Source: Bradyrhizobium diversitatis (GTDB lineage Bacteria; Pseudomonadota; Alphaproteobacteria; Rhizobiales; Xanthobacteraceae). Taken from it: a stretch of 64,000 nucleotides of DNA. The notes beneath the pieces are model-generated. The model was not told the DNA's origin and ran no database searches. It worked only from the letters and a program-made list of their open reading frames with translations. Within the stretch, counting starts at the first letter, position 1, and the number at the start of each line of letters is the position of its first letter. The stretch covers positions 186,001 through 250,000 of the forward strand of contig NZ_JACEGD010000002.1 of assembly GCF_016031635.1 (NCBI RefSeq). The letters run 5' to 3'. Positions 33,017 through 41,363 of this stretch are shown piece after piece. Made by a program: the position numbers and the translations under genes.

Positions 33017-34382
33017 AGCGCTCGCTCAGCAATGTGTAGAGGGCGCGAGCGGCCTGGCACTCGCCGCCCTCGGGCCGCGCCGGCTTCGCCGATGGCGTCC
33101 AACCATAGATGTCGACATGCAGCCAGCTCGCGGCGTGCTCGACGAAGCGTTGCAGGAACAGCGCGCAGGTGATCGAGCCGGCGAAGCCGCCGGACGGCGC
33201 ATTGGTGATGGTGGCCGTCTTGGAATCCAGCCAGGCGTCGTAAGGCGGCCACAGCGGCATGCGCCACAACGGATCGTTCTCCTTCGCCGCGCAGCGCGCG
33301 ACGTCGGCGGCCAGCGCCTCATCATTGGTGTAGAAGGGCGGCAAATCCGGCCCCAGCGCGACGCGGGCCGCGCCCGTCAGCGTGCCCAGATCGATCAGCA
33401 GCTCGGGCTTCTCCTCGTCTGCCAGCGCCAGCGCGTCGGCGAGGACGAGCCGGCCTTCCGCGTCGGTATTGCCGATCTCGACTGTGATGCCCTTGCGCGA
33501 GGTGAAGATGTCGAGGGGGCGGAAGGCATTGCCGGCGACCGCGTTCTCCACGGCCGGGATCAGCACGCGCAGCCGCACCTTCAGCTTCGCGTCCATCACC
33601 ATGCGCGCGAGCGCCAGCACGTTGGCGGCGCCGCCCATGTCCTTCTTCATGATCAGCATGCCGCTCGACGGCTTCAGGTCGAGTCCGCCGGTGTCGAAAC
33701 ACACACCCTTGCCGACCAGCGTCACCTTGGGATGATCAGGATCGCCCCAGCCGATGTCGATTAGCCGCGGCGCACGACTGGAGGCCATGCCGACGGCGTG
33801 GATCAGCGGGAAATTCGTCTTCAGATCGTCGCCGATGGTGCAGGCGAAGCTCGCGCCGAACTCGGTTGCGAGCGCCTGCGCGGCTGCGGCGAGTTCCGCC
33901 GGGCCCATGTCGTTGGACGGCGTGTTGATGAGGTCGCGCGCCAGCATTGCGGCATCGGCGATCCGCTCGATCTCGGCTGCGTCGACACCGTCAGGCGGCA
34001 CCAGCCGGACCTCCGGGCGATCGGCCTTGCGGTAGCGGGCGAAGCGGTAGCACCCCAGTGCGAAGGCGAGCGCCGCCAGCCGCAGATCGTGCGGTGCGTT
34101 GGCAAAGCGATAGGTTCCCGGCGGCAACAGGCCGGGCAGGGCCCCGGGTCGGAACAGGTCCCGCGATCTTGCACCCTCATCCTCGAGGCCGAACAGCACC
34201 TGAGCAATCGTCCCGTCCGGCGCGGGAAGTGCCAGATAGCCACCCGGCTTTGCGGCAAAGGCGCTCGCGGCGGCGAACTGGCGCTGCGCCGGGGGCAGCG
34301 TCTCGGCAATCTGATCCCAGCTCGACTTGGTGACGAAAGTGATCGGGATGGCGGTGGGCGACGTCTCGAAGACAGAGGGCAT
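33009..34382 (-). CDS. Leucyl aminopeptidase family (M17) protein
   Basis: This is a 457-residue M17 metallo-aminopeptidase. The C-terminal catalytic domain shows VGKGVCFDTGGLDLKPSSGM and MKKDMGGAANVLALA (metal-binding Lys/Asp) and the signature NTDAEGRLVLADALALAD. The N-terminal domain is divergent from PepA, as in the rhizobial M17 relatives usually called leucyl aminopeptidase family proteins. It removes N-terminal residues from short peptides. It overlaps the NlpC/P60 gene by 8 bp, which fits joint breakdown of peptides. It is divergent from the small membrane-protein gene at 34581. Confidence 0.92.
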   Translation of the reverse strand: MPSVFETSPTAIPITFVTKSSWDQIAETLPPAQRQFAAASAFAAKPGGYLALPAPDGTIAQVLFGLEDEGARSRDLFRPGALPGLLPPGTYRFANAPHDLRLAALAFALGCYRFARYRKADRPEVRLVPPDGVDAAEIERIADAAMLARDLINTPSNDMGPAELAAAAQALATEFGASFACTIGDDLKTNFPLIHAVGMASSRAPRLIDIGWGDPDHPKVTLVGKGVCFDTGGLDLKPSSGMLIMKKDMGGAANVLALARMVMDAKLKVRLRVLIPAVENAVAGNAFRPLDIFTSRKGITVEIGNTDAEGRLVLADALALADEEKPELLIDLGTLTGAARVALGPDLPPFYTNDEALAADVARCAAKENDPLWRMPLWPPYDAWLDSKTATITNAPSGGFAGSITCALFLQRFVEHAASWLHVDIYGWTPSAKPARPEGGECQAARALYTLLSERYA

Positions 34383-34580
34383 TGGCGGGTCCGGATCGTC
34401 AGATCAAGCGGGGTCATGCGAACTGACGAGACTTCGCAGAGTTTCGGCGCCGCTGCAATCGGCATTGCCGTCACCGTTCAGCGAACTGCTGCGCGCAGCA
34501 AGGCCATGCTAGGTTCGGGGTGCGGCCGCCAGATGTGGAGATCGGAGGCGATCGACCAGGAAGCGCCGGGAGGAAATGCG

Positions 34581-34784
34581 ATGGAATTTGTGTGGAGCGT
34601 GGTCACATTCGTCGGCCAGGCCGTCGAGGCGATTTTTGGCTATATCGAACATCACCATTGGATCTTCGCATTCCTTGCCGGCGGCTACGTCTTCTATCTC
34701 CACGACCGCTCCGTCCACGCGCGGTTCGATGCGCTCGACAAGCGCATCGACGAAATCCGCAGGCGGCTCGCCATCGAATATTGA
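34581..34784 (+). CDS. Small membrane protein, hypothetical (67 residues)
   Basis: ATG follows a GGGAGG site at about 34568-34573, giving MEFVWSVVTFVGQAVEAIFG. A hydrophobic stretch (about 7-38, including HHHWIFAFLAGGYVFYLHD) is followed by a charged C-terminal helix (RFDALDKRIDEIRRRLAIEY) that could be a short coiled coil. I do not recognise the family. The clear ribosome site and normal codon use support a real gene. It is divergent from the M17 gene and upstream of tadD by about 200 bp, which hold no other feature. Confidence 0.65.
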   Translation: MEFVWSVVTFVGQAVEAIFGYIEHHHWIFAFLAGGYVFYLHDRSVHARFDALDKRIDEIRRRLAIEY

Positions 34785-34991
34785 CCGGGTGAGAGGACGC
34801 CGTCCTCGGGCGGATCCCGTATCTCGCGCCGAGAGCTACGGTTGGAAAGGGGACGGCCTCACGCCTTTGCGAGCGTTGCGGCCCGTGATGCCGCCGCGAG
34901 AGGCCAGAGGGCGTCGTTAACCGGCCGTTAGGGTTAACATTCTATTGCTGGCGCGTTCGGCTCGATCAAGCGGTTCCAGAATCAAGGCCTC

Positions 34992-35819
34992 ATGCGTCAA
35001 CGGATCAGTCCTGCCCGGCTTCTTGCCTCGACGTCGCTGATCGCAGCGGTGGCCATGGGCCTCGGCGGTTGCACGGCCATGTCGAAACTCTCCGACGTGA
35101 CGGGCTCGGTCGGCCCTCGGGCGGAGTCGGCTCCCGCCGACCGCGCGTCCACCGATCCGGCGCGGGCCGTCGACACCTATGGCCAGCGCTACCGCGCCAA
35201 TCCCAGGGATGCCGACGCCGCACTCGCCTACGGACAGGCCTTGCGCGCCAACGGCCAGCGCGCCCAGGCCGCCGCCGTGCTCGAGCAGGCGACCATCGCC
35301 AATCCCGGCAACAAGGCGCTGCTCGCCCAGTACGGCCGCGCACTCGCCGACAACGGCAATTTTCAGCAGGCTTACGACGTCCTCTCGAAGGCGCACTCGC
35401 CCGACAATCCGGACTGGCGCCTGCTTTCGGTGCAGGGCACGGCGCTGGACCAGATGGGCCGTCATGAGGAGGCGCGATCCTACTACGCGAGCGCGCTCAA
35501 GATCGCACCGGGTGATCCCGGCGTGCTCTCCAATCTCGGCCTGTCCTACATGTTGTCGCGAGAGCTGCCGAAAGCCGAAGAGGCGCTGCGGCAGGCCTAC
35601 GCCTCGCCGCGTGCGAGCGCGCGGGTGCGGCAGAACCTCGCTTTGGTCGTTGGTCTCCAGGGTCGCTTCGCGGAAGCGGAGACCATCGTGAAAGCGGACC
35701 TGCCGCCGGACCAGGCCGCCGCCAATGTCGCCTATCTCAAGGACATGCTCAGCCGCAACGACGCCCCGCACGGTGCACCGAAGCGGACGCCGGTTGCTTC
35801 GCTCAGCCAGCCCGACTGA
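34992..35819 (+). CDS. tadD: TadD-like TPR lipoprotein (pilus assembly)
   Basis: The 275-residue lipoprotein has a signal peptide ending in a lipobox (AMGLGGC, lipidated C27). A short Ser/Pro-rich linker precedes tetratricopeptide repeats (about 65-240; YGQALRANGQRAQAAAVLEQA, YGRALADNGNFQQAYDVLSKA and LGLSYMLSRELPKAEEALRQAY). TadD is an outer-membrane pilotin-like assembly factor for Flp pili. Its gene faces the tad locus tail-to-tail (tadC stop at 35876). A hairpin at 35845-35879 separates the two. Transcription on the opposite strand from the other tad genes implies separate control. Confidence 0.87.
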   Translation: MRQRISPARLLASTSLIAAVAMGLGGCTAMSKLSDVTGSVGPRAESAPADRASTDPARAVDTYGQRYRANPRDADAALAYGQALRANGQRAQAAAVLEQATIANPGNKALLAQYGRALADNGNFQQAYDVLSKAHSPDNPDWRLLSVQGTALDQMGRHEEARSYYASALKIAPGDPGVLSNLGLSYMLSRELPKAEEALRQAYASPRASARVRQNLALVVGLQGRFAEAETIVKADLPPDQAAANVAYLKDMLSRNDAPHGAPKRTPVASLSQPD

Positions 35820-35844
35820 TCAGATCTGATCGCCCGATCTCAGC

Positions 35845-35879
35845 CTGAGCGACGAGCCGCGCGGTCCGCTCTCGCTCAG
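35845..35879. terminator. Hairpin between convergent tadD and tadC
   Basis: CTGAGCGA (35845-35852) pairs with TCGCTCAG (35872-35879); the pairing extends to GAG/CTC past a one-base bulge. It overlaps the end of tadC and lies 25 bp after tadD. There is no T-run on either side. Confidence 0.4.
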
Positions 35880-36850
35880 TGCAACTCGGTGACCTTGATG
35901 GCGGTCGGCCCGAGAATGACCACGAACAGCACCGGCAGGAAGAACAGGATCATCGGCACCGTCAGCTTCGGTGGCAGGGCGGCGGCCTTCTTCTCGGCCT
36001 CGCTCATGCGCATGTCGCGGTTCTCCTGCGCCATGACGCGCAGGGAGTGGCCGAGCGGGGTGCCGTAGCGCTCCGCCTGCTGAAGCGCGAGACACACCGA
36101 CTTGACGCCCTCGAGCCCGGTGCGCCGTGCGAGGTTCTCGTAGGCGACCTTGCGATCCTGCAGATAGGACAGTTCGGCCGTGGTCAGGGTGAACTCCTCC
36201 GAGAGCGCGATCGACTGGCCCACGATTTCGGTCGCGACCTTCCGGAACGCCATCTCGACCGACATGCCGGATTCGATGCAGATCAGGAGCAGGTCGAGCG
36301 CGTCGGGAAATGCACGCTTGATCGAGAGCTGGCGCTTGGCGATCGCATTCCTGAGGAACAGCATCGGCGCCTGAAGGCCGAGATAGGCAGCGCCGATGCA
36401 GATGCCGATCTTGACCGGCAGCGCCTGTTCCATGCGCGCGATCACGAAGACGTAGAGGGCCGAGCCGATGAAGAGCACGATCGGGGCGACCATGCGGGCA
36501 AACAGGAAGGTGATGTAGGGCGCCTGGCCGCGGTAACCTGCCATGATGAGCTTGTCCCGCGCAGCTTCCTGCGCGAGCCATTTGGTCAGGTTGAAGTCCT
36601 CGACCACCTTGGAGACGAGCTGCTTGGGGGTCTGGCGCAGCGAGACTTTTTCGCTCTTGTGAAGACGCTCACGCTCGCGCTGCCGGATGCGCTCACGCTC
36701 GCTCGCCACCGCCTTCATGCGCTTGGAGAGGCCCTCGCCGGCGAACAACGGCATCACCAGCGTATACACGGTTGCGCTGGCGGCGACGGCCGCGAGCAGC
36801 ATGGTCATGAAACGGACGTCGTGCAGTTTCGAGACGAGGAATTCGACCAT
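35876..36850 (-). CDS. tadC: Type II secretion F-family protein TadC
   Basis: The 324-residue inner-membrane platform protein of the Tad pilus machine has an N-terminal helix (FMTMLLAAVAASATVYTLVM) and two central helices (YITFLFARMVAPIVLFIGSAL and IGICIGAAYLGLQAP). The T2SSF domain (about 165-290; FPDALDLLLICIESGMSVEMAFRKV) comes next, and a C-terminal helix (LTVPMILFFLPVLFVVILGPT) follows. It lies 9 bp downstream of tadB. It is the last gene of the pilus operon. Confidence 0.93.
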   Translation of the reverse strand: MVEFLVSKLHDVRFMTMLLAAVAASATVYTLVMPLFAGEGLSKRMKAVASERERIRQRERERLHKSEKVSLRQTPKQLVSKVVEDFNLTKWLAQEAARDKLIMAGYRGQAPYITFLFARMVAPIVLFIGSALYVFVIARMEQALPVKIGICIGAAYLGLQAPMLFLRNAIAKRQLSIKRAFPDALDLLLICIESGMSVEMAFRKVATEIVGQSIALSEEFTLTTAELSYLQDRKVAYENLARRTGLEGVKSVCLALQQAERYGTPLGHSLRVMAQENRDMRMSEAEKKAAALPPKLTVPMILFFLPVLFVVILGPTAIKVTELH

Positions 36851-36859
36851 ACGGCACCG

Positions 36860-37837
36860 TCAGAAATCGAAGTTGATCATCTTCTTCATCACCATGATGC
36901 CGATCGACATCCAGACGACGCAGCCGACCAGCATCAGCTGGCCGGTAGGATGAGTCCAAAGCACGGAGATGTATTGCGGCGTCGTGAGATAGACGAGGAA
37001 CATCACGATCGGCGGCAGCGAGCCGATGATGCCGGCCGAGGCCTTGGCTTCCATCGACATCGCCTGGATCTTCTCCCGCATCTTCTTGCGGTCGCGCAGC
37101 ACCTTGGAGAGGTTGCCGAGCGCTTCGGAGAGGTTGCCGCCCGACTTCTGTTGGATCGACACCACGATGCCGAAGAAATTGGCCTCCGGCAGCGGCATGC
37201 GCTCGTAGAGCCGCGCGCAGGCCTCGCCGAGCGGCATGCCGATGGCCTGCGTCTCGATGATAGCCAGGAATTCGCTGCGCAGCGGCTCGGGAGAATCGGC
37301 GGCGACGACCTTGATCGATTCGAACAGCGGCAGGCCCGCCTTGATGCCGCGAACGATCACGTCGACCGCGTCGGGCAGCGCAGCCAGGAACTTGGCCTCG
37401 CGACGCTTCTTCAGGAAGCTGAGCGCCCAGCGCGGCAGGCCGAAGCCGCCGGCGAAGGCGAGCCCGGTGGCGCCGATCATGCCGCCGCCGCCGATCAGCG
37501 CGACTGCGAAGAACAAGCCCGCCACGACGGCGGACGCGATCCAGAATTTCTGCGGCGTCCAGTCAAGCCCCGCCTGCGACAGGCGGACGCTGAGCGGAGC
37601 ACTCTTCTCCTGGGCGCGCCGCGCCTCGAGGTCCTTGAGCGTGGTCTCGACCTGCTCGCGGCGCGAGCGCTGGGTCTTCTCGGTCTGGCGGGCCGTCGGC
37701 GCCTCGGCGCGCGCGACCGATGCGCGGCGGCTTTCCGCCTTTCGCTCCCCGGACAGCAACGGATAGAGGAAGACCCAGGCGATGCCACCGACGGCTGCGG
37801 TGGCGAGGAAGGCGAGGGCGAGGACCTGCATGTTCAT
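36860..37837 (-). CDS. tadB: Type II secretion F-family protein TadB
   Basis: This is the partner platform protein (325 residues), starting MNMQVLALAFLATAAVGGIAWVFLYPLL. An Arg/Glu-rich cytoplasmic stretch (about 35-95) precedes central helices, the T2SSF domain (LPDAVDVIVRGIKAGLPLFESIKVV and QQKSGGNLSEALGNLSKVLRDR) and two C-terminal helices. The open frame continues upstream to 38044 inside cpaF, but the N-terminus chosen is the family one. It sits between cpaF (16-bp gap) and tadC. Confidence 0.93.
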   Translation of the reverse strand: MNMQVLALAFLATAAVGGIAWVFLYPLLSGERKAESRRASVARAEAPTARQTEKTQRSRREQVETTLKDLEARRAQEKSAPLSVRLSQAGLDWTPQKFWIASAVVAGLFFAVALIGGGGMIGATGLAFAGGFGLPRWALSFLKKRREAKFLAALPDAVDVIVRGIKAGLPLFESIKVVAADSPEPLRSEFLAIIETQAIGMPLGEACARLYERMPLPEANFFGIVVSIQQKSGGNLSEALGNLSKVLRDRKKMREKIQAMSMEAKASAGIIGSLPPIVMFLVYLTTPQYISVLWTHPTGQLMLVGCVVWMSIGIMVMKKMINFDF

Positions 37838-37853
37838 GGCGGTGCTGACCTGC

Positions 37854-39323
37854 TCACGTCTTCGGAGCGACTTCCGCTGCGTCGAGCGCAGCGGCAAGGC
37901 GCTTCTCCTCGCCGTAATAGCGGGCGCGTTCCCAGAACTTCGGACGGCCGATGCCGGTCGAGCGGTGCCGGCCGATGATCTTGCCGTTGGCGTCCTCTCC
38001 GACCATGTCGTAGAGGAAGATGTCCTGGGTGATGATGGTGTCACCTTCCATGCCCATCACCTCGGTGATGTGGGTGATGCGGCGTGAACCGTCGCGCAGG
38101 CGCGCGGCCTGGATGATGACGTCGATCGAGGCGCAGATCATCTCGCGGATGGTTCGCGAGGGCAGCGAGAAGCCGCCCATCGTGATCATGGATTCGCAGC
38201 GCGACAGCGCTTCGCGCGGGTTGTTGGCGTGCAGCGTGCCCATCGAGCCGTCATGGCCGGTGTTCATGGCCTGGAGCAGGTCGAACGCCTCGGGTCCGCG
38301 GACTTCGCCGACGATGATGCGTTCGGGCCGCATGCGCAGGCAGTTGCGCACCAGTTCGCGCATGGTGACCTGGCCCTCGCCCTCGATGTTGGGCGGACGG
38401 GTCTCCAGCCGCACCACGTGGGGCTGCTGTAGCTGGAGCTCGGCGGCGTCCTCGCAGGTGATGACGCGCTCGTCGTGCTCGATGTAGTTGGTCAGACAGT
38501 TGAGCAGCGTCGTCTTGCCCGAGCCTGTACCGCCGGAGATCAGCACGTTGCAGCGGACGCGACCGATGATCTGGAGGATCTCGGCGCCCTCCGGCGAGAT
38601 GGCGCCGAACTTGACGAGCTGATCCAGCGTCAGCTTGTCCTTCTTGAACTTGCGGATGGTGAGCGTCGGGCCGTCGATCGACAGCGGCGGCACGATGGCG
38701 TTGACGCGAGAACCGTCGGCGAGGCGCGCGTCGCAGATCGGCGAGGATTCGTCGACGCGCCGGCCGACCTGGCTGACGATGCGCTGGCAGATATTGAGAA
38801 GCTGTTGGTTGTCGCGAAAGCGGATGCCGGTGCGCTGGATCTTGCCGCCGACCTCGATGTAGACGGTATTGGCACCATTGACCATGATGTCGGCGATGTC
38901 GTCACGCGACAACAGCGGTTCGAGCGGACCGTAGCCGAGGACGTCGTTGCAGATGTCGTCGAGCAGCTCTTCCTGCTCGGCGATCGACATCACGATGTTC
39001 TTGATCGCGATGATCTCGTTGACGATGTCGCGGATTTCCTCGCGCGCGGACTCCGAATCGAGCTTGGCGAGCTGGGCGAGGTCGATCGCCTCGATCAGTG
39101 CGCCGAAGATGGTCGCCTTGACCTCGTAGTAATTGTCCGAACGCCGGCTCTCCATGGCCGGAGGCGGCGCGACCTTGGCAGGGGCAAGCGGCGGCGAGGC
39201 GACGGCCGGCGGAGTTGGGGCGCGCGACATCGTCGGCGCCGGAGCCGGGGCAGGCTCGTGCGACACGGCGCCGGGCTTAGGCGCCCGAAAGTCGGTGTCT
39301 GTTCCGCTACGCTTACCGAACAC
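37854..39323 (-). CDS. cpaF: Tad pilus assembly ATPase CpaF/TadA
   Basis: This 489-residue secretion ATPase powers Flp pilus assembly. A Pro/Ala-rich N-terminus (about 1-55) is followed by the N-terminal helical domain and the ATPase core. Walker A is ISGGTGSGKTTLLN, the Asp box is RVITCEDAAELQLQQPHVVRLETR, Walker B-like is RIIVGEVRGPEAFDLLQAMNTGHDGSMGTLHANNP, and the His box lies within the last part. It is cytoplasmic, hexameric by family, and works with TadB/TadC. It is 20 bp downstream of cpaE. Confidence 0.95.
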   Translation of the reverse strand: MFGKRSGTDTDFRAPKPGAVSHEPAPAPAPTMSRAPTPPAVASPPLAPAKVAPPPAMESRRSDNYYEVKATIFGALIEAIDLAQLAKLDSESAREEIRDIVNEIIAIKNIVMSIAEQEELLDDICNDVLGYGPLEPLLSRDDIADIMVNGANTVYIEVGGKIQRTGIRFRDNQQLLNICQRIVSQVGRRVDESSPICDARLADGSRVNAIVPPLSIDGPTLTIRKFKKDKLTLDQLVKFGAISPEGAEILQIIGRVRCNVLISGGTGSGKTTLLNCLTNYIEHDERVITCEDAAELQLQQPHVVRLETRPPNIEGEGQVTMRELVRNCLRMRPERIIVGEVRGPEAFDLLQAMNTGHDGSMGTLHANNPREALSRCESMITMGGFSLPSRTIREMICASIDVIIQAARLRDGSRRITHITEVMGMEGDTIITQDIFLYDMVGEDANGKIIGRHRSTGIGRPKFWERARYYGEEKRLAAALDAAEVAPKT

Positions 39324-39343
39324 TTAACAGCTCCATGCGGCGC

Positions 39344-40612
39344 TTATCTTCCCCGCAACTTCTCAATCAGAGGTGAAAGCAGGGACGACTTTTGTTTCTT
39401 GGTCTCGCTGCGGCCGGTCAGGCGTTGGGCGATCTGCAGGAACATCTCGATCGACTTGTGGTTGGCGGAGATCTCCGCGATCATCTGGCCGTTGTTGGCT
39501 GCCGAGCCGAAGATCTGCGGCTCGAACGGGATCGAGACGACCGGCTGGCTCTCGATCGCCTTGGCGAACTCCGTGGCGGCGATTTCGGGCCGTTTCGGTA
39601 CGCCGACCTGGTTGAGGCAGTAGAGCGGCGGCCGGTCGTTGGGGCGTGCGGCCTTCAACAGATCGAACAGGTTCTTGGTATTACGCAGGTTGGCGAGGTC
39701 AGGCGCGGCCACGATCAGGATGTCGTCCGCTCCGATCAAGGCGCGCTTGGTCCAGCCCGCCCATTGATGCGGAACGTCGAGCACGATGCAGGGCATGGTG
39801 GAGCGCAGCGTGTCGAACACGGCGTCGAAAGCGTCGGTGCCGAAATCATAGACCCGGTCGAGCGTCGCAGGCGCCGCCAGCAGGCTGAGATGGTCGGTGC
39901 ATTTCGACAGCAGTCGGTCGATGAAGGCAGTGTCGACGCGGTCGGGCGAGAACACGGCGTCGGCAATGCCCTGCGGCGGATCCTGGTTGTAGTCGAGCCC
40001 GGCGGTGCCGAAGGCGAGGTCGAGATCGGCGACGACGGCGTCCATCGCGAGGTCACGCGCGATCGCCCAGGCGACATTGTGGGAGATGGTGGAAGCCCCG
40101 ACGCCACCCTTGGCGCCGACCACGGCGATGATGCGGCCGACCGCCTTGGCTTCCGGCGCCGAGAACAGGTTGCAGATCGAGCGTACGACGTCGATCGCGC
40201 CGACCGGCGCGAGCACGTAGTCGCTGACGCCGCGGCGAACCAGCTCGCGATAGAGCGTGACGTCGTTGATGCGGCCGATCACGACCACGCGGGTGCCGGC
40301 GTCGCAGACGGTGGCGAGCTGGTCGAGCCCGCTCAACAGATCGCTGCGGCCGTCGCTCTCGAGCACGATCACGTTCGGCGTGGGAGCCGAGCGATAGGCT
40401 TCGATCGCGGCCGCCATGCCGCCCATCTGGATCTTCAGGTGGGCCTTGCCGAGACGGCGATCCTCGCCGGCCGCCTGTACCGCGGCGGCAGTCTCAACGG
40501 TTTCGCAGAAGGCCTGGACCGAGACGCGCGGCGCAGGCGCAATATGCTCCTCCATCGGCGGAGGAGCGGCTTGCTGCTGCTCTTCTTGTGTCTGGCGCGC
40601 GTAGCTGATCAT
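39344..40612 (-). CDS. cpaE: CpaE/TadZ-like pilus localisation ATPase
   Basis: The 422-residue MinD/ParA-superfamily protein has an N-terminal receiver-like domain (about 55-165; NVIVLESDGRSDLLSGLDQLA, TRVVVIGRINDVTLYRELVRRG). The ATPase-like domain begins IIAVVGAKGGVGASTISHNVAWA. The deviant Walker A reads KGGVGAST, with the second lysine of KGGVGKT replaced by Ala, as in several CpaE/TadZ proteins, so hydrolysis may be weak or absent. TadZ marks the cell site for pilus assembly. Start at 40612 overlaps the cpaD stop by 4 bp (ATGA). Confidence 0.92.
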   Translation of the reverse strand: MISYARQTQEEQQQAAPPPMEEHIAPAPRVSVQAFCETVETAAAVQAAGEDRRLGKAHLKIQMGGMAAAIEAYRSAPTPNVIVLESDGRSDLLSGLDQLATVCDAGTRVVVIGRINDVTLYRELVRRGVSDYVLAPVGAIDVVRSICNLFSAPEAKAVGRIIAVVGAKGGVGASTISHNVAWAIARDLAMDAVVADLDLAFGTAGLDYNQDPPQGIADAVFSPDRVDTAFIDRLLSKCTDHLSLLAAPATLDRVYDFGTDAFDAVFDTLRSTMPCIVLDVPHQWAGWTKRALIGADDILIVAAPDLANLRNTKNLFDLLKAARPNDRPPLYCLNQVGVPKRPEIAATEFAKAIESQPVVSIPFEPQIFGSAANNGQMIAEISANHKSIEMFLQIAQRLTGRSETKKQKSSLLSPLIEKLRGR

Positions 40613-41343
40613 CTGCCGGTTTCGCTGAGTTTGGCCTTGTCGGCCTCGGGATAGGTCGTCGCCGTCGAGAGCCCTTTGCGATATTTCTCGAGACCGGTGA
40701 TGCGCCGTGGCGTGTATGACGGAGTTTCGGGCCGCGGCTGCTCCAGATCCGATGGATTGTCGACCATGGCCGCGAGGTTGCGCTGATAGGCGCAACCATA
40801 ATTGTAGTAGTCCTTGTTCTCGAACCAGCGCTTGTTCTTCATCGAGGGGCCGATGTCCTCAGGCCACAGGCCGCAGGGACCGGCGATCGCGGCGATCCTG
40901 GAATAGGTGAGCCGGATCGGCGGCAGGAAGCGCTTGTCCTCCGGCCGGTAGGGGTGAACGCTGACGCCGCGCGGCGGAATGCCAGCCGCCGCCAGCATCG
41001 CCTGGATCTCTCGCATCGTATCCGCGATCGGACGAGCGTTGGGCGTCTGGGACGGTACGTCGATGCGAATGGCGCCGGTGCCTTCGTGCAACCATGCCGA
41101 TGCGACCCCCATCACGTCGGCGCGCTGGGCGGCGGTCAGTCCGCCGCGGGCATGGCCGACGAAGACGACGATCGAGCGATTTTGCTCCTCGATTGCGATC
41201 GGATGGCGCTGCTTGTAATCGTCGGGAATGGAGGCCGTGGCGACCTCGTCGTGCTGGCAGCCGCCGAGCGCGAGCGCCATGCCGACGAGCGCGCCACCGA
41301 GGCGGATGGCGCGTCTGCGAAGCTGGGGTGGTCTCGTGATCAT
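40609..41343 (-). CDS. cpaD: CpaD-family pilus assembly lipoprotein
   Basis: The 244-residue lipoprotein has a basic N-terminus, a hydrophobic segment and the lipobox LALGGC (lipidated C29), followed by a CpaD domain (about 45-215). Landmarks are YKQRHPIAIEEQNRSIVVFVG, TMREIQAMLAAAGIPPRGVSV, GPCGLWPEDIG and FGCAYQRNLAAMVDNPSDLEQPR-like (YGCAYQRNLAAMVDNPSDL here). It probably supports the outer-membrane secretin. It lies between cpaC (20-bp gap) and cpaE (4-bp overlap). Confidence 0.92.
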   Translation of the reverse strand: MITRPPQLRRRAIRLGGALVGMALALGGCQHDEVATASIPDDYKQRHPIAIEEQNRSIVVFVGHARGGLTAAQRADVMGVASAWLHEGTGAIRIDVPSQTPNARPIADTMREIQAMLAAAGIPPRGVSVHPYRPEDKRFLPPIRLTYSRIAAIAGPCGLWPEDIGPSMKNKRWFENKDYYNYGCAYQRNLAAMVDNPSDLEQPRPETPSYTPRRITGLEKYRKGLSTATTYPEADKAKLSETGR

Positions 41344-41363
41344 CGTGAAGTCCCCGTTCCGCC

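Noticed and set aside
35820..36581. Minus-strand open frame overlapping tadC
   Set aside because: It is an alternative-frame, Arg/Gly/His-rich shadow of tadC with no motif.
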